Source: Lentinus brumalis
Lineage: Eukaryota > Basidiomycota > Agaricomycetes > Polyporales > Polyporaceae
Reading direction: 5' to 3'
Length of the DNA: 64,000 nt
Assembly (NCBI GenBank): GCA_001792895.1
Contig: MARA01000005.1
Span: 1,302,001 to 1,366,000 of the forward strand
The notes below the pieces were generated by a model. The model saw only the letters and a list, made by a program, of their open reading frames with translations, did no database searches and had not been told where the DNA came from. Of the stretch, positions 45,841 to 57,430 are shown in pieces; within the stretch, counting starts at the first letter, position 1; each line of letters begins with the position of its first letter. A program made the position numbers and the translations under genes.

Positions 45841-47029
45841 ATGCCTGCTAATCATGCAGCGGAGAACGCTCTCGGGACGCTGGGTATGTTCCATCTCGAT
45901 CTAGACTACAAGTAGCTTGGAATTGACATCGACGCCTTTCGTCGCAGGTACCATCTGCTGGACTGTCCAACTATTGCCTCAGCTGTGGCACACTTGGCGC
46001 ACCAAGTCCACTGAGGGTTTGTCTGAATGGCTCATGTACGTGCTATTCCCAATGGTCGCGTGACACCTAATCCTAAGCGCTAATTCTCGTTACGGAAGTA
46101 CAGGTTGACATGGGGCATCGCAGGGACGTTCCTTGGGACGTATTCCATCGTCCAAAACCTCAACATACCCTTGATTCTGCAGCCGCAACTTTTCGGGGTT
46201 TTATGTCTCATCTCTTGGGTTCAGGTTAGTAAGCCGCTCGAATCGTTATACCTGATGTGTTGCATGCTGACTCGTCCCTCTACCTTTGCCATCTAGTGTC
46301 AATACTACGGCCGGAAGCGTTCGAGGGCGGCCGCCATTGCGATCTTTGTGACTTCCGTGGCACTATTCGCTGGCTTCGAAGTCGGCATGATCTTTGCCAT
46401 CACGGTGAGAAGTCTTGCGCCGGTATATCCTCCGATCGTACCGCCTGACTGACGCATGTTACATCGCGTCAGCCCGCCTACAATGCAGGTAACATGGCAC
46501 CTGTGCAGTTCTTCGGAATATTCAGCACCATTCTCATAGCTGGAGCGCTATTGTGAGTGTTATTGAGTGCTTCCGGGTCCTCTGACTCAAGGTTCGCTGT
46601 TGCGGCTGCGTCAGACCGCAGTATTACGAGATTTACAAGCGCAAAGAGGTCGTCGGCATTTCCATGTTGTTCATGACGGTCGATCTCATCGGCGGCGTGT
46701 TCAACGACCTATCCCTCGCGTTCAAGGACGACTTTGATGTCGTCGCTGGCGTAACTTATTCACTAGTGGTGGTAGGTGCCCTCAAATTCACGCTGAAGCA
46801 TTCTGATTTTGACTCCCCGTAGCTCTTGGACGGGATCGTTATCCTATGCGCCCTCATCCTCAACCCACTGGCCAGACGTCGGAGAAAACGCGAAGCAGCT
46901 GCAGCGAGCACTGCAGGGCCTGAGCATGAGGCAGCAGGCAGGAACAATGAGAATCTCAGGATCCTCATGGACACGAGGCCCACGGAAGAGAAAAAGAACG
47001 ATGTGGACATAGAGCAGGGCCCCGCATGA
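45841..47029 (+). CDS. PQ-loop repeat membrane transporter (SLC66-like)
   Basis: Seven exons fit in phase: 45841-45883, 45948-46035, 46104-46224, 46297-46404, 46473-46552, 46615-46771 and 46823-47029; about 267 aa. Two PQ-loop motifs stand in the two halves: LLPQLWHTWRTKSTEGLSEW and LLPQYYEIYKRKEVVGIS. Around them are about seven hydrophobic helices, for example WGIAGTFLGTYSIVQNL, AAAIAIFVTSVALFAGF and FFGIFSTILIAGAL. The C-terminus is a short basic and acidic cytosolic tail. PQ-loop proteins move cationic amino acids, cystine or lipids across vacuolar, lysosomal or Golgi membranes; the substrate here is unknown. Confidence 0.88.
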
Positions 47030-47258
47030 TCGTCACGCCAGTCCACGATCCCACACAGTCATCACTCGCATTATTGACGATCCAGCGCAGCAATCATACC
47101 AACAATTGTGATACCTTGTATCGGTTGCTGGGTTCCGCTGCCAGTGGGATGTGCGCATGACTTGAACAATAACCGTGAGTACTTCTCAATCATACCCCAT
47201 ACTAAGCCAGCGCGACGATCTATACATCGTCGCTAAGCAACCTGTCGTTGCTTGCACA

Positions 47259-49203
47259 ATGCAACACTACAATACGAGGATGCTGGTATGCGCTCCTGGC
47301 ATTGTCTCCGTCTCCGTTATCGGCGCTTCCAACCACGAGCGGAGCAGTATATGAGGAGCTGGTACCTCAGACGCGCCACCCCGCAGATCATCGCCAACCA
47401 CATACGGACCAAGGCAGTCGAAGCGCAGGATGTAAGTCGTCGTTCAGCCGCAAGGAACACCGTCAAACTCACACGCTCTGCAGGGCAGCTCAATGGCCAG
47501 GGCCTCTCCCGCTCGATGCTTGGAATCTGGTCTTCGACGACCTGGACGAGCGCCGCGACGTCTCATCGCTGATGCGCACATGCGGGCTCTTATACGCCTT
47601 GGGCAGCAGGCCTCTCCTCGGGCTGCGCGACCTCTACTGCAAAGACGTCTCCGACCTCAGGTCATTCTGCGACTTCGTGTTAGGCGACATCACGAGGAGA
47701 CCCGGCTACCTTCGCGATCTCATCCTTACCATCGCACTTCCACGGATCAAGGATGTGGACCATGAAGAGGAAGAGGAAGAGGAAGAGGAGATGCATCCCC
47801 TCGAGGTTGCCCAGGAGGAGAAGATCCTCCAGGTTATTCCTTCCCTTGCGCAGATCCTCGCCCGGGCTACTGGGCTGCAACAACTCCGTATAGGGTATGC
47901 CGAGGAGCTTTTCCAGCGCGCGGACATCTCCGTGGCTCGCGAAGCCTGTCCCGCGCAGCTGCACCTCGTCACCGTCATCGCATCCCTACCCTCTCTGACG
48001 AGCATCCAACTGGCCTCATTTGGCGACCAGACCGCATCACTCCTGCAATGGATGTTACCTACCATCCAAACCTTTGACGTCAATTTTTACGATGCCCGTC
48101 CGGATGCGTACGCCGACTGCAGGCAATTCCTCGCTCCTCAAGGGAATACTCTGACACATGTCAGGGTCTGGAATGCACATATGGGCCCTCCTTTGTTCAT
48201 CCCTCCCCCAAATGATCCCCAGCTCCCCCTTGTCCGTCAGCTGACGCTCAGAAAGGTCGGATGGCTTTCGCTTCCGCTACTCGTTCACTTGTTCCCGAAT
48301 ATCTCGTACTTGGTCTACACGACCCCTGACCTAGCCATGCACGGGTTAATCAACAACGCTTTGCAAGTGCGCGAGGCCAACCGTAGGGCACTGTCCCCAT
48401 GGCCGACGTTGCAGCACCTTGTCGGAGGCCTTGAGGGGTTGTTTGTGCTCGGTGTGACGGGCAAACGACACCGAGTGGAGATTATGGAGATCGCTCCGTA
48501 CCAGGGCCACGCCACGATGCTCAACGCAGTGCTCGGAGACGTTCTCCCCACGCACCTGGGCCTCCGTGTCGGCTACCCTGGGGGGCCCGGCCGCACACAC
48601 GTCGACCGCCGCCTCGACTTGGTGGCACTCTTGCGGCACGTTCCATCGCCGCTGGAAATAACGCACCTACGACTGCATTTGCATATGCACGTCCTACTGG
48701 CCATTGGTCCGTACTTTGATGTGCTTAACATGGTACGTCTGTGAGCAGTAATTATGGTGGATGACTTCTCGCTCATCGCCTCGAACCTGTAGGGACTGAT
48801 CAAAGCCGCTCTCCTCCCTTTCCGCCATCTCCGGTTCTGCATGCTACATGTGAGCCGGGACCAGTATCCGATCATCGACAGAGAGCCGGCCGTGAGCGTC
48901 ATTCAACTTGACAAGCTCGCGCATGACATCGCAGCGGCACAACCGGACCTGGAGAATCTGTTCATAGACGCTTATTTCACAACCCTGGCCTGGGCATGGG
49001 CAGTTGTGAGGACAACTACCAGCACACGAGTCGAAGTAATCAACAAGGAGGAGATAAATGGTATACTCGAGAGGGAATACCTATATTCTCAGCTTCCGGA
49101 GGTCAAGTACACTCATCCAATTCGCGTCGTTGCCGACCTAGCGGGTGCAGACGAAATGGGTGTCGACGATGGGGTGATGCGGAACTTGCCCTTCGAAGAC
49201 TGA
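47259..49203 (+). CDS. F-box / leucine-rich-type protein
   Basis: F-box proteins link substrates to SCF ubiquitin ligases; basidiomycetes carry many lineage-specific copies. The model has four exons: 47259-47285, 47371-47431, 47489-48732 and 48793-49203; about 580 aa. The F-box is PLPLDAWNLVFDDLDERRDV followed by SSLMRTCGLLYALGSRPLL. An acidic run (HEEEEEEEEEMH) and irregular leucine-rich repeats follow (LVTVIASLPSLTSIQLASFG, LPLVRQLTLRKVGWLSLPLL). The large third exon is solid; the first two exons were chosen because they give an ATG and the right phase, and are less certain. Confidence 0.7.
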
Positions 49204-50041
49204 ACGAACTCAGCGACGTACAGTGTTATTAGTTATGTACCATCTCTACCGTTCATGTATAGAGATGCTCAACTCTAGTTTGCATAGCTACTTGTAAACA
49301 TCACCGGTTTGACTCATGCTGATCGGTTTCTGAAAGGGATATACCGAGCTAAACAACGTAGAACCCCGAGAGGTGAGTCACAGCCAACGTGAACGTAGGA
49401 AAGCGGATACTGGTGTGGACTGAGACACAGAGCGTCCTCTTGGAAGGTCTTCCTCTCACAAGCCTGCTGACGATCGCTCGATGATACATAGTACTTAACC
49501 GGTCAGATACCATCGCATCATGATGATGCCACTTAGGTTCCGCACAAACCCCTCGCACTAATGCTGACACATGGAGGGTATTGGTATGAGACTATGATGC
49601 CACTCCCGAGCCTTTGGTAGTGCACGCACGATACATAGATAGTGATATAAGAGAAGATAACTAGTGCTAATAAAGTGCGGCCATTCAGGCCGAGGTAGAA
49701 GTCCGAAGTCCAAACGCCTCCCGATATACAAAAATTCTCCCAGAAGCTGGCCAGCGCTGCGTCCCCGGACCCGAATCGGAGGACAAGATGCAGCAGACCT
49801 AGATGGGAGGAGGGAAGGAGTCTGGTGAGGTGCAACATGCTGAAGCGTCTGCGTCAATGCCAGTGTCGTGGCCAGTTCGTCGCCGATGCACTAATAGTAC
49901 TCCCCGCGTAAGGTATGGTTAAAAGATCTAAGCAACTGCCCGGCTCGTCCACGTCATCGTCCTGGGTATAAAAGTCCATGCCACCACCATCCATTATCAT
50001 CCTCTCTTTACTTCGTACACTGATCCTCCTCAGAGCGGCCG
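49204..50041. other. Tail-to-tail intergenic gap
   Basis: These 838 bp lie between the stops of the F-box gene (plus) and the TPT-type transporter (minus). No gene is supported. Confidence 0.5.
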
Positions 50042-51863
50042 TCACGCGACAACCGTCCTCCGTATATTGGCCTCCGGCCGCTGGTGCGGCGGAGAGTGGC
50101 CCGCGACCATGGACGGCCGTCTTGGTGCGGGCCACGGAGCGTCGGACGTCTGCTGGACCGCACTTGACGGCGGGGAGTCTAACGACGGCGGTGGGGACGG
50201 GTACGAGTCGACCGGCGAGATCGCGTGTGTCGGCTTGGTGGCGCTGGGAGGTGTGATTTTGATGTGAAGGTTCGCATGCGGGTGAGAACGCGAGTACGAA
50301 GGCGGCATGGCGTATTGGCTGGAGGAGTACGATGAAGAAGGAGGAGCGTGTGGGTGTGGTGCATCTGGGATCGCTATCGCAAGGGGAGGGTGTGAGGCGG
50401 AGTGCGGGATGCGGCCGTATGCCGAGCTGAGCGCGACCTCCGCCGGGCCAGATATGGGCTCGGGACTGACGGCCCGCGCGGGGGTGTTCTCGCCGCTGGC
50501 GAGTTCGGCCTTGGTCGTAGGAAGCGCGAGGCCGCGGGCAGCCTCGACCCTCCGCATCTTGTGTTCGCCCTTCTCCACGTCGCTCTTGGCGTTGTTGTAC
50601 ATGTACAGACCACCAAAGGTCATTGCGATACCGAACGCCTGTATGGGGTGCACCGGTTGCGCGAACCAGACAATCGCGATGCAGATGACCGCGACGCGCT
50701 TGATGAGCGACGCAATGGAGTACGTTACTGGAGATGTCGACGCCAGGATGACGAACGCAATGATGTTCTGCGCGAAATGGACAGTGCCGTTGGCGATGAA
50801 GTAGTATGTAACCGAGTGCGGCGTCGCATGGCCGTGCGTGGGATGCGCGACGTGAGTCGCGTCCGCGGCCAGGAATACGGGGAGGTCGTAGTACATCCAG
50901 ATAGGGATCATGAGCAGGAACGCCATGCTTGACGAGTAGAACAGGAGGTTCAGCTTGTCCAGCTTGTGCGATGACTGTGCGCCCGGCCCAGAGGGCACAA
51001 TCTTCTTGAAGTAGATGTTCTGGGTAACGAACACGACCGCAGACCCGAAGGCGCACAGAAGGCCGATCGCGTTCGACACGGACATGTCGAAGCTACACGC
51101 CAACATGACACCGAGGGTCAGGGGGAGAAGCGAGACGTACGTCTTCGGTGAGTAGCTGACACCGAAGAAGAGCGCGTAGGCGGCGACAGTGAACAGGGGG
51201 GAGAGGGCCTAAACACAGTGTCAGATAGGGTCCAAAACTGATGTAGGGGATATTACTGACCTTGATCGTATGGACAGTGCTAACGTGGATCCTGGAGATA
51301 GCCATACTAGAGAATATGTGACCCCCGACCTGGAACACGCCCATGGGGAGCGTATTCCGGATGATAGCCTTGTTCGGACGGCGCAGCTTTGAGAACCCCA
51401 CCATGGGGCTCATAAAGAGGAGACAGTAGGCCGCCACGAAGCCGAACTGGACAAAGGTGAGGGTGATCGGGTAGCGGAAGAGGGTCATGATGGATTTCCC
51501 GGTGTTCGAGGAGAGGGCGGAGGTGGCATACCAGAGACAGCACAAGAGCACGAAGCGTACCGTGGTGGCTGAAGGCACCGTTATCGACGACTGGCCCTCG
51601 CCGGTGAGCCTCTGTCCCCTCTGCTGCGACCACTCGAAAGAGGGGAGTCGGCGCATGACTGTGCGCCTGAACCCTCTCAACCGTTGCGCTACCTCTCCAT
51701 CTCCTGACGGCTTCTGGTCCGTGTAGACGGGCAGCTCGCTCTTCACGCCGAATAAGCTGGCCAGCCAGTTCGTGCTACCCGAGCGACGAGGTTTGTCCGA
51801 GTCGAAGGATGTCCATCCGCGACTATCGCGGTGTTGCTGTGGAGCCCAAGCCGAGTCGACCAT
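50042..51863 (-). CDS. Triose-phosphate-transporter family membrane protein (Sly41-like)
   Basis: A drug/metabolite-superfamily transporter of the Golgi or ER membrane; yeast Sly41 is the nearest named relative I can suggest. Two exons, 51863-51261 and 51208-50042, fit in phase and give about 589 aa. After a 100-residue cytosolic N-terminus come about ten hydrophobic helices, including VRFVLLCCLWYATSALSSNT, FVQFGFVAAYCLLFM and AVVFVTQNIYFKKI, plus TYSIASLIKRVAVICIAIVW, where the Lys-Arg pair typical of the TPT domain lies, and AFGIAMTFGGLYMYNNAK. A ~170-residue Ser/Pro-rich tail follows. Substrate specificity cannot be read from the sequence. Confidence 0.87.
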
Positions 51864-52266
51864 AGTGATGCGAGTAGACCAGTGAATTAGATGTCAAGTA
51901 GGGTCGTCTATATGTGCATGGAGATTAGGAGGCAGCCGATAGAAAGGGGACAGCAGCGAAAGTCGACCGGCGGACGAGGGGCTTGAAGCTTGAAGATGAG
52001 AGCCTGAGTCTTGCGCTGTGCCTGGGCTGTTTGGGTGGGCCAAACCGAAGCGCCCGTGCCCAATTTGCCTATGTTGGTCCGGGCGGTACTCTGCCTGCCG
52101 ACGGGGGTTCGGGCCTCTGATGCCTCTCTACGTACTCGGCAATTACTGGCAAGAGCAAGCACGCGGTCAGAGCCTCAGACTCAGAGGGACCAGCACGTCC
52201 ATGTTTTGAGCAAGAGATCGTTCGCGACGACACTGATGATAAACCCGAGTAAACCCAGAATCATGC

Positions 52267-53439
52267 CTATCCAGCCGTATTCAGCGCGCTGCCTCTCCGC
52301 CCCATCGCCGCCTTCCCTTCCAAAATGTCCCTGGCAAAGACGGTGGCCTTGCGCTCGACGTCATCGCCAGGTCTATCCTTAGCAAAGTAGGTGCTCCAGC
52401 CAATGGTCTTCAGCGACGGCAGCAGCTTCGCGAGGAGGGCGCTGGCGATACGCTCTCGTTCCCGCACCGTGGCGCCATGTTCCACAAGGCATATCTCACA
52501 GCGGTCAGGGCCGAAGGGAGGAGAGGAGTACCACCCCGTTCGAGGCGACGATATCACCACTGTGGCGCAGCGATCGAAGTGGCAGTTGAGCATGTCGGCG
52601 CCGGAGAGGAAGATCCCAATATACAGGTGCTCGAGCTTCCGGAGGGGCTTCAGGGCGTTGCCAAACACACTCTGCAGATGGCTTGGTAGGTGGTCAGGAG
52701 TAACGACACTGAGAGAATTGCATACCGCAAGGCGCTCGGCCGAGGGGAAGCAATCCGGTATGGGCGAATGGACGACGCAGCTTGACGACTCCTCGTAGCA
52801 CAGCCAGCAGCATTGTTCGTCCAGCCGTTCGGTGCAAGAGAGTTCAAGGTTTGACAGTGAGGGGAAGCGACCAGCAAGAAGGGAGAGAAGTGTGACATCG
52901 ATCCGGGGCAGGTGGGTCAGCTTCAGAGAGGAAAGGCCGGCTGCGACGTTCTTGAAGAGCAGCAAGCAGCGACTCCTTTGCGTGGCAAGTCCATCGGCAT
53001 AAAAGTCGAGCGTCAGGCCTTGGAGAGACGCAAAGCGAGACAAGGCATCAAGCTTGTACTGGAAGAAGGGTGTCGAGGTGTCGAGAGAGCTGCATATATG
53101 CGCATACAGAGACATATAGGTGAGTATATGCACCGCGTGAATTGGGAGCTTCACTCACCGAACCCACGAATACATCCCATCAATTTGACACAACCTAACC
53201 CAGTGCCTCGCCGAACGTACGCGAAGAGTAGCGTAATAGCGCCTGAAAGCGAGCTGCCGGAACTGCCACGAGACTAGCGAGAGAGAGGCGATTGCGGGGA
53301 AGCCAGCTGTGTCTGATACAAGCAGCAGCACGAGACGGTCCAGGATCTCCGGAGGCAGGCCGGTTCGCGGAATCTAGACGTCGGGAGACGCGTAAGGCAA
53401 CGCATACAGTCACCTCCTTCGACTCACTAGTACCGACAT
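52267..53439 (-). CDS. F-box protein
   Basis: Three exons fit in phase: 53439-53428 (12 nt, MSVL), 53373-53159 and 53089-52267; about 349 aa. The F-box region is LPPEILDRLVLLLV followed by SLSLVSWQFRQLAFRRYYATLRV, then SWVRSLDTSTPFFQYKL across intron 2. The remainder is leucine-rich (LTHLPRIDVTLLSLLAGRFPSLSNLELS), a substrate-binding region without a clear repeat count. No upstream in-frame ATG exists before a stop in exon 2, so the tiny first exon is required. The 400 bp up to the TPT-type gene hold no further gene. Confidence 0.72.
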
Positions 53440-53997
53440 GCGACGATGGCCCGTCACCGTCATTCTGATACTAGCGGTTGGCTTCACGGGTAGTCTTGAG
53501 AGAGGGTGACCGTGAAGCGGGGGAGGGCGTAGAGAGCAAGATGGTGGTCCAGGAGAACCCGTGTCGTCCGTGCTCGAACCTCGACGTCGCACATTGCAGC
53601 GAGGCCCAGGGCATCCCGACGCGTATGATGTCTCACGTGATCGCGTATAACCAAACTTGGCCCACACGGCGAGTCTGCTGCTGGGCTGCGGCCAAAATAC
53701 CTGTTCTTCACAACATCACAAGCATGCAGCTCGAAGAGCGGTGAACTTCAACGTTCCAACGCCACGCGCCAGATGTGTATCGTTCAAGTAAGTAACATTA
53801 TATGAGATCCCCAATAAGGACATCGTAACAGGTGTAGGAAACTCTGCGTACATAGCTAGGTGACATACACTCCGGAACCAAACGCAACTTCGCTGGGAGG
53901 GGTCTCTTAGCCACGGTATACACAGGACGGATGGCGCGCCACACTCACACTCACAGAGATAAGAAATAGAACACAGCCTGTCGACGCCGACGCGAGC
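53440..53997. other. Intergenic region, no supported gene
   Basis: Between the F-box start and the stop of the first deoxyribosyltransferase-like gene. Nothing was recognised. Confidence 0.5.
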
Positions 53998-54555
53998 CTA
54001 GCCTGGACTCAAGCCGTCGACGCCCTTCGACGCCTGAAGTTCCTTCAGCTTCTCGTAGATATGCTTGAAGAACTCATCCCGAGTCTCGATCAAGGTAATT
54101 CCATAGTCGTCGCAAACGATCTCCACGTTGCCCTTGCGCCAGAAGGGGTCCGGGCAGCACACGATCACCTTCCCCGTGGACGCGAAGAGCCCGAGCTCCA
54201 GGAGAGTGATGGGCGACTTTGTATTCGGATCGAAGTACATGGCGATGATGTCCGCGCGCCGCTGACCCTTGAGCTCCCACTCCACCTGGAAGGCGAACTC
54301 GGGGTTCCGCTTGCGCTGCTCCCACTTGGGGTCCCAGTGGTCGCGGCGGGGGTTTAGGATCGCGATGTCGAGGTCTTCGAGGTGCTTCGTGAGTGCGTCT
54401 TGCCACTGTTCAGCTTTATTCTGCTCGATAGAGCCGGCAAGGAAGACGGAGACTCCATCAATCTCGGGGAATTCCTTGGGTGGTTTGTAGACTTTGGCGC
54501 GGGATCGCCTAGTGCCGTCACTGGCCACTGCAACGGTAGCGGACGAGGAAGTCAT
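53998..54555 (-). CDS. Nucleoside 2-deoxyribosyltransferase-like protein, copy A
   Basis: A single exon of 186 codons from ATG 54555; 185 aa. The fold is that of the small nucleoside 2-deoxyribosyltransferase family, which cleaves the N-glycosidic bond of (deoxy)nucleosides or nucleotides through a catalytic Glu. Motifs are VFLAGSI near residue 37, AILNPRRDHW near 65, WELKGQRRADIIAMYFDP with D102, and LLELGLFASTGKVIVCCPD with the expected catalytic Glu at 120. The N-terminus has KVYKPPKEFPE, shared with the next two genes. It is cytosolic, with no signal or membrane helix. The physiological substrate in fungi is not known to me. First of three tandem paralogues, all minus strand. Confidence 0.85.
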   Translation of the reverse strand: MTSSSATVAVASDGTRRSRAKVYKPPKEFPEIDGVSVFLAGSIEQNKAEQWQDALTKHLEDLDIAILNPRRDHWDPKWEQRKRNPEFAFQVEWELKGQRRADIIAMYFDPNTKSPITLLELGLFASTGKVIVCCPDPFWRKGNVEIVCDDYGITLIETRDEFFKHIYEKLKELQASKGVDGLSPG

Positions 54556-55724
54556 AATGTGGCGGACGGGTGTAGCGTCAGATGGCGATCACTGCAGAGT
54601 GCCTCGGAGGAAGTGAGTAAAGGTGTCTGCTGTAGTCATCATGTGGCCTCCGGCGGGCGGGCGGCCTACCTGTGAATGAGACGAACAGGATCTACTGCTT
54701 GGAGTGGTGCACAAGCTGCGGTAGGAGGCGGGATGCAGAAGGATGCAGAACGGTGGCAACTGATCTCCTATTTATACTATTTGAGATCCATGCTATACAC
54801 AAGCTATCAAGCTCGGCCCATGCGTTGATGGCTCATTGACAATGAATGGAAAGCGCTCAAGCTCCGAGAAGAAGGGTACCACGGTACGTACAACAATCAT
54901 TGATAAGCCATGACCGGTTGACCATGTACTTGGGCGTCGCTACTAAGCACAACCAGGCAACACCTTGCAGCAAACGTCGTTCAAGTTCAAGGCCTTATAC
55001 GCTCCGCCAAGAAAGAACGTTGCAACGTTGCAACTCATTTTTGGTATGAGTAGTCAATTGTCCACGACTCGGATTTGTTCATGTGTCGCACTTCAAAGCT
55101 TCAAATTCAACGTTGAACGACCCGAGCGTGCGGTCAATGCCGATATTCGTGTCCAGGGTCATAGGCTACAGGCCCTGGACCTTGTCACTCCACAACGTTG
55201 TCTTGCTTCGAACCTGAAGTACCCGTACATATGCGCGAAAGTACAAGATTGCGCAGCTGACCACTTCCAAAGCATGAAATTGAAAAGTTGCGATACACTG
55301 AACTTTGTAGACTGAGCTGCAAGACCACACATTCAAGATAGTACTCGTCGTCCACGCTCGTGTCTCGATTTCACTTATCAGACCCCTTCCCGTGTAAAAC
55401 AGCCTGAGTGTATAGTAGACTTGCCTCGAAGCGCCGAGTCATACAAAGGCATGCAAGTAAGTACAAGGGCTGGATCCGAAAGGCTTGGTACTCTCTCGCA
55501 TCAATTCGCACCGCTCCTGTCGTGCATCGTAGGTAGGATTCAACTTTCACGGTTCAACGCTGCTATGTATGCAAATATTACACTGATCAACAGGGTAACA
55601 GACCGTCGATGCGACAAGCACTGTATAACAGGAATGGAAACACGACCGTCACTCCAGCGTGCCGACGCGTGCATGGCTGCGAGGGGTTGCGCTGACAGGG
55701 CCGGCCACGAGCTCTGCGACCTGC
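54556..55724. other. Spacer between paralogues A and B
   Basis: No gene is supported. A TATAAATA lies on the minus strand at 54769-54776, 214 bp upstream of copy A. The hexamer AACGTT occurs four times within 55017-55200, unlike the rest of the window, and could be a regulatory site cluster. Confidence 0.4.
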
Positions 55725-56380
55725 TTAGGCCCCTCGCTGGACCTGCTTCTTGAGCTCTTCTGCCAGCCGGTCGAGGAATTCCCCGAAGGTCTCCGTGAGG
55801 GGGACGTCGCGCTGCGAACAGATGGCCTTCACCTCGTGTTTGTTGTCGAAGCCATCAGGACAACAGACGATCAACTTGCCGCTACCGGCGTAGAGTCCGA
55901 GCGGGAAGTGAGAGAATGGGGACTTCAATCCCGGGTGGAAGTAGAGCGCAATGATGTCCGCGTCTTTCTGACGCTCGAGCTCCCAATTCACCTGGGCGGC
56001 GTGCGCTGAGTCGCTAATCCAGAGCGCCTCGATATCGTCACGTCGTGGGTCCAGGATGGCGATGGGAAGGTCTTTCAGACGCTCTACAACGTTATCCCGC
56101 CAAGGCACGTCGGTGATAATGTCCATCGGGCCAGCCAGGTAGACGGAGGGGCGCTTCAGATTGCCGTCGGACTCGGTGAACGGGTGGGGTGCTCTGTATA
56201 CCTTCGCCCTGGGTGGGTTCGTGTCCGTGTCCGAGTAGCTCCGTCTAGACGACACCCCCGTTTGTTCCAACTGACAAACATTCCCGTCTCTCCGCGGCTC
56301 TTCTTGGTTGGCGACAGAGGAGGGAAGGATGTAGCGGAGAGTTTTACGGAGCAAACCGGGGATCCTGTCAGGGTGCGCAT
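55725..56380 (-). CDS. Nucleoside 2-deoxyribosyltransferase-like protein, copy B, catalytic Glu missing
   Basis: The domain is one open frame; the likely model is 56380-56348 joined to 56297-55725, about 201 aa, with the first exon uncertain (no in-frame ATG in the main exon). It aligns along its whole length with copies A and C: PRAKVYRAPHPF, VYLAGPMD, AILDPRRDD, WELERQKDADIIALYFHP and GKLIVCCPDGFD. Where A and C read LLELG and LLEFG, B reads HFPLG: the expected catalytic Glu is Pro143 (codon 55904-55902). The NPR of the relatives is DPR and the following Asp-x-Trp is changed. It is still an intact open frame, so it may be a pseudoenzyme kept for binding or regulation, or an early decaying copy. 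Confidence 0.78.
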
Positions 56381-56521
56381 GTTACAGGTGCTTCACTGAT
56401 AATGATATGCAATACATACGTGCGTCCAAAAGCCATGAACCAAGAAGTTGCTCTGGTACTGAGTCCTTCAGTGGGGCGTCGAGACGGTGCGTCTCAGGGT
56501 GCACGCCAAGGCCCGAAGGAA

Positions 56522-56536
56522 GGGGGGGGGGGGGGG
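56522..56536. repeat. Guanine homopolymer of 15
   Basis: G15 on the plus strand in the spacer between copies B and C (56381-57430), which holds no supported gene. Such a long G run can form G-quadruplexes and is prone to sequencing length errors. Confidence 0.9.
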
Positions 56537-57430
56537 AGAGTGCGAGGATGCCCGGCGATGGCAAGCAAGCATTTGCACTCCTATATACGGCCCAGTCAGT
56601 GGATGATGATTGGACCTTTGTGCTGCCGTCGCGCAGAGGTAAGCTCATGGGATCAACGTGGGACCAAGATGAAGGGACGCATAATGCTAGCGGCAGCGGC
56701 ATAGGCTTACCTTGACGATTGTCCGGGCTTAATGAGATCTTTGAGAGTTATAAGCCGTGACCACGGATGAGGGGGAGGGGGAAGGGGAGGATCATGTACA
56801 AAGGTGGGCAATGGAGACCCCCGGTGTTGGAGGCCATCTTTGTTGAGAGCGAAGGATGGCGGTATACAAAGTTGCCTACGTCTGGTCCGTGGGGCTACCA
56901 GCCTGTGGTCAGCATGCGTGGTCCTCTGGGTAATAGAATGAAGTACGTATTCCTGCATGAGTGTAGCGTCTATCAGAGCTCTGATCCTGCAGGCAAGCTG
57001 CAGGCAGCGACAGGTCACCGTCACAGGTGTCGGGCGGCGACGTTCTTAGCATTGTTCCCTATTTGTTCGGGAACCCCGTGCAGTTCGTGATCAACCAAAC
57101 AAGCCCTGAGTATGCTTGTAGACTCCCCTGGGACAAGGCGCGAGGCGCGAGCTTGCGCCTCACCGTCGACTCAACGGATAATAGGAACGAGCCTACCAGA
57201 TACTGGGACCTCACTTCATTGTTCTGGGACGATAGTACCGGGTGTTCTTTGTACAGGATATGACGGTGCTCACGACTAAGGCCAGCCTCCCATGACGTTC
57301 ACGCGTTCACGGTTCAACAAAATCAAAGCCAGACGGGCGATAGCACAACGTCATGGCGTGCTGGAGTATGGGCCTGGGAGGAAAGTGAGCGTGTATGAAA
57401 TACCAAAGCTATTGTGCCGATAATCCAGAT

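Noticed and set aside
49854..51056. Minus-strand open frame of 400 codons overlapping the TPT-type transporter
   Set aside because: Same strand but another frame; the transporter frame has ten hydrophobic helices and family motifs, whereas this one is Arg-rich shadow sequence caused by high GC at third positions.
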